Shown: positions 1 to 5,387 of the stretch, piece by piece
How the letters are laid out: every line of letters starts with the position of its first letter
How positions within the stretch are numbered: the first letter of the stretch is position 1
Assembly (NCBI GenBank): GCA_041301185.1
Contig: JBFYSV010000255.1
Coordinates: forward strand, 1 to 6,956
DNA: 6,956 bases
Source of the DNA: JAQBDA01 sp041301185
GTDB taxonomy: Bacteria > Chloroflexota > Anaerolineae > Anaerolineales > UBA4823
Reading direction: 5' to 3'
Made by a program: the position numbers and the translations under genes
The notes under the pieces: generated by a model
The model's input: the letters and a program-made list of their open reading frames with translations, nothing else
The model's database searches: none
What the model was told of the DNA's origin: nothing

Positions 1-347
1 CTGGGCGGGTCATTTTAGTGTTATTGAAGATACTCGAATACGAATGAAGCCACTTCCAAATATCGACGCGTAGGAGTAGCGGAATGGGGTTCTCTCAACC
101 AAATGGTATTCTATTCGAAGCAGAAGGGGACATTAGTTGAATTATCCTGCGGGGAGGGTCGTTGCCGAAATGATGGCTGACAAAGTAGGACAATAGTAAG
201 ACAAACAAGCTCGTAATCTTTGGATAGAGTGGATATATGGGAGATCAGGATCCGAAATTGAGCGGGAAATATCCACCAAACGGTCAGATTCGACCTAACT
301 GACACAGTGAATGGTGATTTTTTACGTTTGATACGAATACATCTTCT
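1..347. other. Gene-free stretch, probable terminal end of an integrated element
   Basis: I see no supportable gene here. The longest open frame is on the minus strand (305 to 111, GTG start, 64 codons); it has no recognisable motif and no clear ribosome binding site, so I treat it as chance. By eye the stretch is more A+T-rich than the genes to the right. It lies directly against the broken edge of a tRNA-Arg fragment (348-389), so by the usual layout of tRNA-integrated elements it should be the far end of an integrated plasmid, prophage or island whose body lies to the left of the window. It holds an 8-bp inverted repeat, GTGGATAT (229-236) and ATATCCAC (269-276), and an imperfect copy of the attachment core at 107-127. 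No integrase gene is visible. Confidence 0.4.
107..127 (+). repeat. Imperfect direct repeat of the tRNA-Arg attachment core
   Basis: Bases 107-127 match 342-362 at 17 of 21 positions in the same orientation, offset by 235 bp; the mismatches are at 108, 113, 117 and 124. The shared part includes AAGCAG followed by AGG, which in the downstream copy is the 3' side of the tRNA-Arg anticodon loop and stem plus the start of the variable loop. Part of the match is pyrimidine-rich and therefore less informative. It could be a degenerate secondary attachment site, the scar of an older integration, or chance similarity. Confidence 0.35.
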
Positions 348-389
348 CTTCTAAGCAGTAGGTTGTGGGTTCGAAGCCCGCCAGGGGCG
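348..389 (+). pseudogene. 3' half of tRNA-Arg(UCU), probable attachment-site (att) remnant
   Basis: Read as tRNA, 348-354 is a seven-base anticodon loop (CTTCTAA, anticodon TCT at 350-352), 355-359 is the 3' anticodon stem GCAGT, and 360-364 is a five-base variable loop. Bases 365-369 and 377-381 form a T stem (GTGGG/CCCGC, one G-U pair) around a TTCGAAG loop. Bases 382-388 (CAGGGGC) are the 3' acceptor strand and 389 is a G discriminator. CCA is not encoded. The five bases before the loop (CTTCT) cannot pair with GCAGT, and no 5' acceptor strand GCCCCTG or proper D arm is found upstream, so this is not a complete gene. A break exactly in the anticodon loop is a known integration position for tyrosine recombinases, which duplicate the tRNA 3' part at the distal end of the element. 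The following terminator at 421-454 suggests the original tRNA 3' flank lies to the right. Confidence 0.75.
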
Positions 390-420
390 CTGACAACCCA
401 AAAAATGGCCGTGAATTACT

Positions 421-454
421 AAGAGCTCCTATATCCGGCAGTATAGGAGTTTTC
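421..454 (+). terminator. Rho-independent terminator downstream of the tRNA-Arg fragment
   Basis: CTCCTATA (426-433) and TATAGGAG (442-449) form a perfect 8-bp stem around an eight-base loop. The stem can be lengthened by the flanking AAGAG / TTTTC bases, and the 3' side runs into TTTT (450-453). Its place about 35 bases after the tRNA 3' end is where a tRNA transcript would normally end, which supports the view that this side keeps the original tRNA downstream flank. Confidence 0.7.
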
Positions 455-604
455 GTTTGCTTGCGTTTATAGCAAAGAGGAAACTGGCGATGGTATTAGA
501 TGTCACACAAACATCTGACAATACAGGAAAAAGCAATAAGCACTATGAGTAACAAAATTCATTTTTTGTAAATAATTCGATCCAGATTATAATTTTAACA
601 ATTA

Positions 605-693
605 GGACTTACGCAGTGGTGAGAGGATGGGGGTGTTTGGGCATGCGTCGCCCGCCCAAACACCCCCGATTTTTCCCTGAACCGCGTAATCAC
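605..693. repeat. MITE-like palindromic element with a 14-bp perfect hairpin
   Basis: The core is a perfect 14-bp inverted repeat, GGGGGTGTTTGGGC (629-642) and its complement (654-667), around an 11-base loop. Outside it, TTACGC (609-614) is mirrored by GCGTAA (684-689), and the stretches between these ends and the core are roughly similar when one is reverse-complemented. About 90 bp with end-to-end dyad symmetry and no coding capacity fits a miniature inverted-repeat element or a dispersed palindromic repeat. The left end 'GGACTTACGCA' resembles, from memory, ends of insertion sequences common in cyanobacteria and Chloroflexota; I cannot verify this. No clear target-site duplication is seen. 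Confidence 0.5.
629..674 (+). terminator. Strong GC hairpin followed by a T-run
   Basis: The 14-bp stem at 629-667 is followed by GA and five T residues (670-674), the layout of an intrinsic terminator for rightward transcription. On the minus strand the hairpin is followed by no T-run, so it should work in one direction. It would insulate the regulator gene from any transcription coming from the left. It overlaps the palindromic repeat and may be a side effect of it. Confidence 0.5.
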
Positions 694-744
694 GATCCAA
701 TTCACTGAAAATGCAAGGTGACTTTATGCGAAACATTGGCTAGA

Positions 745-763
745 CGATAACAGTCTCTTATCG
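745..763. promoter_or_regulatory. Inverted repeat CGATAA-N7-TTATCG before the regulator start
   Basis: A perfect 6-bp dyad (745-750 and 758-763) with a seven-base centre ends 11 bp before the ATG at 775. The regulator has no clear Shine-Dalgarno sequence, so this dyad sits where one would expect translation or promoter control. It could be an operator used for autoregulation, a short leader hairpin, or chance. A TTGGCT at 736-741 resembles a weak -35 box, but I cannot pair it convincingly with a -10. Confidence 0.3.
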
Positions 764-774
764 CGTTATGAACC

Positions 775-3528
775 ATGACAGAATACCAACCTGAAATCCC
801 ACGAGAAAAGCTTCGTCGACCGCACGCCATCGCCGGATGGATCGAACGGACACGACTGCTGGAGCAGCTTGATCAGGTCCTCCAGAAACCCGTCGCGCTG
901 ATCTCTGCCCCGGCTGGGTTTGGGAAGACTACCCTGCTGACCCAATGGCTGGATCGCTGCCCGTTGCCCAACGCCTGGCTGCAGCTGGATGAAAATGACC
1001 AGGTAATCCCCACGTTTCTGTCCGGGGTTGTGGCTGCACTGCGCCAGCTCTTCCCGGTTTGTTTGCACAAGACTGCTGCTCTACTACACGCTCAGGTAAC
1101 CGTGCCGCTAGCCATATGGGCAAGCACGCTGATTGAAGATCTGGAGCTATTGGAGGACACACCCTTTATCTTGACTCTGGACGATTATCACCTTGTCGGG
1201 AATCCATCGATCGATTTGCTGCTCGCAGATGTGCTGCGCTACGCGCCACTTTCCCTGCACCTGATCCTCTCCGCCCGGCGCAGCCCGTCCCTGTCGTTCA
1301 GCCGATTAATAATTCAAGACAAGGTTGTTGAAATCAAAACAGCTGATTTGCGCTTTACGGGGTCCGAAGCTTCTGCATATTTTCAGCGTTCTATTCGTGT
1401 TCCCTTGAGCGCTGAGGCCATAAACCACTTGCTGGTGAAGACTGAAGGCTGGGCAGCCGGATTAACCCTGGCTGCGATCAGCTTGCGCGAGGCGGCTCAA
1501 CCAGAAGATCTGATTGCACTTCTGGACGGATCGGACAGGCAGGTGAGCGATTACTTGCTCGACCAGGTATTTAGCTACCAGCCTGACGAAATCCGGGACT
1601 TTCTGCTCAAAACAGCCACTTTCAGCCAGTTCTGTTCATCCATGTTATCCGTAGTGTTTGACTTCACGCAAAGCGAAGGTGAGATACAGGCGCTGCTGGA
1701 ACACATCGAAGATGCCCAGCTCTTCCTGACCTCCCTGGATACCCGGCGCACCTGGTACCGCTATCATCACCTGTTTCGCCAGATGCTGCTTTCGCGCCAG
1801 CGCCTTTACTACCCTCCCGATCAAATTGCCGCCTACCACCGCCGCGCGGCCGCCTGGCTGGTCCGTAATGGGCAAGTAGACGAAGCACTGAGTCAGCTGC
1901 TGGCGGTGCGAGATTGGGTTGGCGCGGCGCAGCTGGTGGAAAGCCAGTTCTGCGATCTGCAAAACCGCGAGGATTTTCTGGGGATCAGGCGCCGCCTGGA
2001 GTATTTTCCTGAAGATTTTATCGCCACCCGTCCCGGGCTGTTATTAATGCAAGCCTGGGTAGCGCATATCGGCCTGCGGGTGGCGCAGATACACATGCTG
2101 ACCGCCAGGATCCAGGCCATGCTGGATGCTGCCTTGCCGCAGGGTGAACTCAGCGATATCGGCGTTTCTTCACCCGGGTTTGAAATCATTCCGCATAGGA
2201 CCATCCAGGCGCATGTCTGGGCGTTAGAGACCGTCTATCTCTACTGGACCAACCAGGGCAGCCAGGCAATGTCGCTCTCCCGCCAGGCGGTGGATGCCCT
2301 ACCAGAGGTTTGGATGTTTGCCCGCGGCACTGCCATGATCTACCGGGGATTATCGATGTTCATGGAGGGGCATTATCACCAGGTAGTCGAGTTGTTTAAG
2401 CAAGCCTTTGACAGCCTTCAGGAAGCGGGAACGACATACGGTGCACGCCTGCTGTTCACTCTCGCGGTTATCCATCTGCTGCAAGGAGAGCTGGAGCTCT
2501 GCCGTCAAACGGCGGAACAGATGGTGCGTAATACGCTCACCTTCAACTTGCTGCTCATGCAGGGCTGGGGCTATTACCTGCTGGGGCGGATCTATCAGGA
2601 ATGGAACCAGCTAGAGCTCGCCGCCAAGTATTATCAACTGGTGGTGGACCAGCGCTTCACATCGAATCTGTTTTGCTCCCTGGAGAGCATACTGGGCTAT
2701 GTGTTTGTGCAGCAAATTCTGGGTTGTCACGACTTAGCTCAACAATCGCTTGATTCAATCCAAGAGCTTTTTAGCGATCAAATCACAGACATGCCTCAAC
2801 CGGTGATGGCTGTGACTGCCTGGTTGAAACTGCAGCACGGCGATCGCATGGAGGCGCGCCGTTGGGCAGAATCGTTTTATACCCCGGTGGTCGAGCAGGC
2901 AATCGTCTGGTATCACGTTCCCCATATCTACAAGATCAAAATCCTGATGGATACTAGCGGATCTGAGGCCAGTCGGTTGGTAGATCAGTTCCTGGATGAG
3001 ATCGAGGAATTTGCTGAACGTACCTACAATAACTTCACATTGCTTCGCGTGCTGTCGATGCGTGCTGTGTGGCTCGCCAGGCAGGGTGATAGCGCCGCGG
3101 CGCAACAAGCCCTGCTGCGGGCGCTGCGCCTGGGCCGTCCGGGCGGTTTTATCCATTCCTTCGTGATCCGAGGTCCGGAAATACTCAACCTCCTCCAGGA
3201 GGTTGCTGCGCAGATGAAGAATGAGCCAGACCTTGGAGAGTACCTCGATTCGATCATCGCCGCATTTTTGCTGCCAGCCAATCCCAATATTGCGTCTCCA
3301 AATCTTCGCGAGATCAATACGCTGCTGACCGAGCGCGAGCATGAAGTGCTGGAACTGCTGGCTGAGCGGCTGAGTATCAACGAAATTTCAGCCAGGCTGG
3401 TTATCTCCCCGAGCACGGTCCAGCAGCACACCCATCACATCTATCGCAAATTGAATGTAGCCAACAAGCGCCAGGCTGTTGCCAGAGCCAAAGAGCTCGG
3501 CATCCTCACAAGCCTGCACCACCCCTGA
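775..3528 (+). CDS. LuxR-family (MalT/LAL-type) ATP-dependent transcriptional regulator
   Basis: A 917-residue protein of the usual length for the large ATP-binding LuxR (LAL) class, of which MalT is the model: inducer and ATP binding lead to oligomerisation and promoter activation. The N-terminus carries a Walker A motif SAPAGFGKTTL (residues 44-54), a Walker B-type strand ILTLDDYH (132-139) and the sensor-like HLILSARRSP (162-171). GWAAGLTLA (225-233) and YRYHHLFRQML (328-338) are family signatures of the STAND-type NTPase module and the winged-helix region after it. The middle (about 350-830) is helical, TPR-like and leucine/alanine-rich, the likely ligand-sensing part. The C-terminus (850-911, from LLTEREHEVLELLAE to ARAKELGIL) is a complete LuxR helix-turn-helix, with STVQQH where many relatives have STVKxH. 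The ATG at 775 is the start that preserves the family N-terminus; an ATG at 768 is in another frame and stops quickly. No signal peptide or membrane segment is seen. The nearby sulfatase cluster on the same strand is its likely target, but the inducer cannot be read from sequence. Confidence 0.93.
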   Translation: MTEYQPEIPREKLRRPHAIAGWIERTRLLEQLDQVLQKPVALISAPAGFGKTTLLTQWLDRCPLPNAWLQLDENDQVIPTFLSGVVAALRQLFPVCLHKTAALLHAQVTVPLAIWASTLIEDLELLEDTPFILTLDDYHLVGNPSIDLLLADVLRYAPLSLHLILSARRSPSLSFSRLIIQDKVVEIKTADLRFTGSEASAYFQRSIRVPLSAEAINHLLVKTEGWAAGLTLAAISLREAAQPEDLIALLDGSDRQVSDYLLDQVFSYQPDEIRDFLLKTATFSQFCSSMLSVVFDFTQSEGEIQALLEHIEDAQLFLTSLDTRRTWYRYHHLFRQMLLSRQRLYYPPDQIAAYHRRAAAWLVRNGQVDEALSQLLAVRDWVGAAQLVESQFCDLQNREDFLGIRRRLEYFPEDFIATRPGLLLMQAWVAHIGLRVAQIHMLTARIQAMLDAALPQGELSDIGVSSPGFEIIPHRTIQAHVWALETVYLYWTNQGSQAMSLSRQAVDALPEVWMFARGTAMIYRGLSMFMEGHYHQVVELFKQAFDSLQEAGTTYGARLLFTLAVIHLLQGELELCRQTAEQMVRNTLTFNLLLMQGWGYYLLGRIYQEWNQLELAAKYYQLVVDQRFTSNLFCSLESILGYVFVQQILGCHDLAQQSLDSIQELFSDQITDMPQPVMAVTAWLKLQHGDRMEARRWAESFYTPVVEQAIVWYHVPHIYKIKILMDTSGSEASRLVDQFLDEIEEFAERTYNNFTLLRVLSMRAVWLARQGDSAAAQQALLRALRLGRPGGFIHSFVIRGPEILNLLQEVAAQMKNEPDLGEYLDSIIAAFLLPANPNIASPNLREINTLLTEREHEVLELLAERLSINEISARLVISPSTVQQHTHHIYRKLNVANKRQAVARAKELGILTSLHHP

Positions 3529-3582
3529 ACTTTCGCATTCCCCAGGTCAAATAGAATAAAAATAAAACATTTTCTTTCAAGA

Positions 3583-3617
3583 CCGGGTCGGTTCACCCGG
3601 GTATACTTGGCGTATAC
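3583..3617. promoter_or_regulatory. Two adjacent palindromes upstream of the sulfatase cluster, candidate operator/promoter
   Basis: CCGGGT (3583-3588) and ACCCGG (3595-3600) form a perfect 6-bp dyad with a six-base centre. Immediately after it, GTATAC (3601-3606) is repeated at 3612-3617 with TTGGC between; as GTATAC is itself palindromic, this is both a direct and an inverted repeat. The second repeat ends one base before the ribosome binding site. TATACT (3602-3607) is a good -10 hexamer, but no good -35 is found at normal spacing (TTCAAG at 3577-3582 would give 19 bp, with the first dyad in the spacer). An alternative -10, TAGAAT, lies at 3552-3557. Regulator binding here is inference. 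Confidence 0.4.
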
Positions 3618-3624
3618 GAGGAGG
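3618..3624 (+). promoter_or_regulatory. Ribosome binding site GAGGAGG that decides the GTG start
   Basis: A near-perfect Shine-Dalgarno sequence. It is five bases from the GTG at 3630 but overlaps the in-frame GTG at 3624, so initiation at 3630 is favoured. It follows the GTATAC repeat by one base, so a hairpin formed by that repeat could affect access to it. Confidence 0.7.
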
Positions 3625-3926
3625 TGCCAGTGCCAGAAAATACCTCAGGTAATTATTTGTTTGACAGCCCCGGACTTTACCAGATCCGGATCGTTGGGAT
3701 GCTCGATATATGCTGGCTCGAACATCTTGAAGGCCTGGAAATCTCGATCAATCCCTGGGGAAATTATCTTCAGGTAACCCAAATCAGTGGGTGGCTTGCG
3801 GATCAAACCGCGCTTTCCGGTTTGCTGGACTTACTGACCGACCTGGGCAGGGTGATCTTGACCGTCGAACGCATTGAAATGGATCGATCGAGTAATCCCA
3901 ATGCTGAAAGGCCGCTTACCCAATGA
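3624..3926 (+). CDS. Small conserved hypothetical protein, first gene of the sulfatase cluster
   Basis: About 100 residues, soluble, with no signal peptide or membrane segment. The central part, YQIRIVGMLDICWLEHLEGL followed by a strand region, then a LADQTALSGLLDLLTDLG segment and ILTVERIE, fits a small family of short proteins that I recall from Chloroflexota and some Actinomycetota ('YxIRVxGxLxxxWxxxxxGL ... DQAALxGLLxxLxDLGxxLLxV'). I know of no established function for them. The residue pattern suggests a small alpha/beta fold. Two GTG starts are possible. The one at 3624 overlaps the GAGGAGG ribosome binding site (3618-3624), so the GTG at 3630, five bases after it, is more likely and gives 98 residues. 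The TGA overlaps the start of the maturase gene as ATGA (3923-3926), which suggests translational coupling and a linked role. The single Cys and the match to this family argue against a peptide precursor for the neighbouring radical SAM enzyme. Confidence 0.75.
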   Translation: MPVPENTSGNYLFDSPGLYQIRIVGMLDICWLEHLEGLEISINPWGNYLQVTQISGWLADQTALSGLLDLLTDLGRVILTVERIEMDRSSNPNAERPLTQ

Positions 3927-5341
3927 CCGTTTCCCCCACTATTCCCCCACGACCCTCCGGCGCTCCGCCCGCCTTCCATCTGTTGGCAAAACCTACCGGC
4001 GCAACCTGCAACCTGGATTGTGCCTACTGCTTCTTCCTGGATAAGGAGGTGCTGTATCCCGGCAGCAAGTTCCGCATGAGCGACTCGTTGTTGGAACAGT
4101 ACATTCGCCAGCTCATCGAAGCGCACCAGGAGGACACGGTGAACATTGCCTGGCAGGGTGGCGAGCCCACTTTGATGGGGCTGGATTTCTACCGTCGGGC
4201 GATGGTGCTGGCAGAGAAATACCGCCGTCCCGGCATGACTTTTCTGCACACCATGCAAACCAACGGCACGCTGTTGGACGACGAGTGGGCAGCCTTCTTC
4301 AAAGAGCATGATTTCCTGATCGGCATCAGCCTGGACGGGCCGCGCGAGTTGCATGACATTTATCGCCTGGACAAGGGCGGTAAGCCAACCTTCGATAAAG
4401 TAATGCGCGGACTGCGGTTGCTGCAGAAACACGGCGTTGAGTACAACGTGCTGACCACGATTAATCGCGTAAATGGTGATTATCCATTGGAGGTCTACCG
4501 CTTTCTGCGGGATGAGGTTGGCGCAGACTGGATGCAGTTCATCCCTGTTGTTGAACGGATCAACGCCGATGGACTGACCCTTTACCAGGAGGGGTCAACC
4601 GTTTCGGAGCGCTCAGTGCTGCCAGATCAGTTCGGTTGGTTCCTGTGCGCCATCTTTGACGAATGGGTGCAGCATGATGTAGGCAGTGTCTTCGTGCAGA
4701 CCTTTGAGGCGACCTTACGCAACTGGCTGGGCAAGCCTACTTCTGGTATGTGCGTTTTCAATGAAACCTGTGGGACGGGTCTGGCAATAGAACACAATGG
4801 CGACCTCTACTCCTGCGACCACTTTGTGGAGCCAAACTACCTGCTGGGCAATATCGAAAAAGAGCACATGATTGAGCTGGTGGCATCGCCCCAACAGCAC
4901 AAATTCGGGCTGGATAAGCGAGATAGCTTGCCGCGTTATTGTCTGGAATGTGATGTGCGCTTCGCCTGCCATGGGGAGTGCCCCAAGAACCGATTTATTC
5001 TGGCACCCGACGGAGAACCAGGGCTTAACTACCTTTGCGTGGGATTCAAAGAGTTTTTCCATCACATCAGTTTTCCCATGAAGCTCATGTCTGGTTTATA
5101 CCGGCGCGGCCGTGAAGCAAAGGAGGTAATGGAAATCCTGGAGCGAACATTTACCGGCGTGCATCGCCTGGATCCCTGTCCCTGCGGCAGCGGATTGAAG
5201 TATAGGCAATGTCACGGGCGTCCACCTGCCAGCCCACAGATAGGGACATTGCCCCCTCCCCAAGCACGATCCACAATCAACCGAGAAATAGTCGATAGCT
5301 CTCAGCCAAACCTGACTGCTCAAGCAATCACTGAGGACTGA
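3923..5341 (+). CDS. Anaerobic sulfatase-maturating enzyme (radical SAM/SPASM) with C-terminal SEC-C motif
   Basis: A 472-residue radical SAM formylglycine-generating enzyme (anSME). It oxidises the active-site Cys or Ser of a sulfatase to C-alpha-formylglycine without oxygen, in the cytoplasm. The SAM-binding [4Fe-4S] motif is CNLDCAYC (C29, C33, C36), followed by WQGGEP (77-82) and an MQTNGTLL strand (111-118). The SPASM region has all eight cysteines expected for two auxiliary clusters: C277, C283, C298, C340, C343, C349, C353 and C372, with spacings that match characterised anSMEs as I remember them. D299 directly after C298 (SCDH) corresponds to the proposed catalytic base. After the enzyme core, LDPCPCGSGLKYRQCHG (416-432) is a SEC-C zinc-binding motif (C419, C421, C430, H431), followed by a low-complexity tail of about 40 residues. 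The start overlaps the preceding stop as ATGA and has only a weak GAAAGG upstream, so coupling is likely. The adjacent sulfatase is the obvious substrate. Confidence 0.95.
   Translation: MTVSPTIPPRPSGAPPAFHLLAKPTGATCNLDCAYCFFLDKEVLYPGSKFRMSDSLLEQYIRQLIEAHQEDTVNIAWQGGEPTLMGLDFYRRAMVLAEKYRRPGMTFLHTMQTNGTLLDDEWAAFFKEHDFLIGISLDGPRELHDIYRLDKGGKPTFDKVMRGLRLLQKHGVEYNVLTTINRVNGDYPLEVYRFLRDEVGADWMQFIPVVERINADGLTLYQEGSTVSERSVLPDQFGWFLCAIFDEWVQHDVGSVFVQTFEATLRNWLGKPTSGMCVFNETCGTGLAIEHNGDLYSCDHFVEPNYLLGNIEKEHMIELVASPQQHKFGLDKRDSLPRYCLECDVRFACHGECPKNRFILAPDGEPGLNYLCVGFKEFFHHISFPMKLMSGLYRRGREAKEVMEILERTFTGVHRLDPCPCGSGLKYRQCHGRPPASPQIGTLPPPQARSTINREIVDSSQPNLTAQAITED
5168..5218 (+). other. SEC-C zinc-binding motif in the maturase tail
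   Basis: Codes for residues 416-432, with the CPCGSG core and the C-H pair nine residues after the second Cys. SEC-C motifs occur at the C-termini of SecA and many unrelated bacterial proteins, where they bind zinc and often mediate contact with a protein partner. Here the motif comes after the last SPASM cysteine (C372), so it is an addition to the catalytic core and not part of it. Confidence 0.85.
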
Positions 5342-5372
5342 GCTATCAAATATCTATTTTATTGAAGTCTCT

Positions 5373-5379
5373 AAAGGAG
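5373..5379 (+). promoter_or_regulatory. Ribosome binding site of the sulfatase gene
   Basis: AAAGGAG, eight bases before the ATG at 5388, is a strong site and fixes the start. The 46-bp gap after the maturase stop shows no terminator, so the sulfatase is probably cotranscribed but translated independently, and possibly more strongly than the coupled maturase. Confidence 0.75.
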
Positions 5380-5387
5380 TACAGATT

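Larger units (their letters stand above)
390..774. other. Intergenic region with terminator, palindromic repeat and regulator leader
   Basis: No protein gene is supportable. The stretch holds a terminator (421-454), an A+T-rich section (about 490-605), a MITE-like palindrome (605-693) and the leader of the regulator gene with an inverted repeat (745-763). A 20-codon open frame at 490-552 starts with ATG about 10 bases after an AGAGGAA ribosome-binding-like sequence; it resembles nothing I know, and I do not call it a gene. The A+T-rich section before the palindrome could hold a promoter, but any transcript from it would meet the 629-674 terminator-like hairpin before reaching the regulator. 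Confidence 0.5.

Noticed and set aside
209..230. D-arm-like sequence GCTC...GGATAGAG that might be the 5' half of the broken tRNA
   Set aside because: The loop is too long, no GCCCCTG acceptor strand precedes it, and no ACTGC stem follows, so it does not complete the tRNA-Arg.
111..305. 64-codon minus-strand open frame with GTG start in the left non-coding region
   Set aside because: It is short, lacks a clear ribosome binding site and shows no known motif or integrase/excisionase features.
348..389. Group I intron splitting the tRNA-Arg in the anticodon loop
   Set aside because: I looked for conserved core elements and a 5' exon in bases 1-347 and found neither. A far longer intron starting outside the window cannot be strictly excluded, but an attachment remnant is simpler.
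490..552. 20-codon open frame with a ribosome-binding-like AGAGGAA upstream
   Set aside because: Too short and unrecognised, with no conserved context; such frames are expected by chance in A+T-rich spacers.
2755..3342. 195-codon minus-strand open frame inside the regulator gene
   Set aside because: It lies wholly within the LuxR-type gene, has no known motif, and fits a codon-bias shadow.
3803..4432. 209-codon minus-strand open frame across the small gene and the maturase start
   Set aside because: It is opposite the radical SAM motif region and the ATGA junction, both of which are well supported; the product has no recognisable features.
3624..5341. RiPP system: small protein as precursor peptide for the SPASM radical SAM enzyme
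   Set aside because: The maturase matches anSME throughout, including the CD pair at 298-299 and all auxiliary cysteines. A sulfatase substrate sits next door, and the small protein looks like a folded domain with one Cys and no core-peptide repeats.
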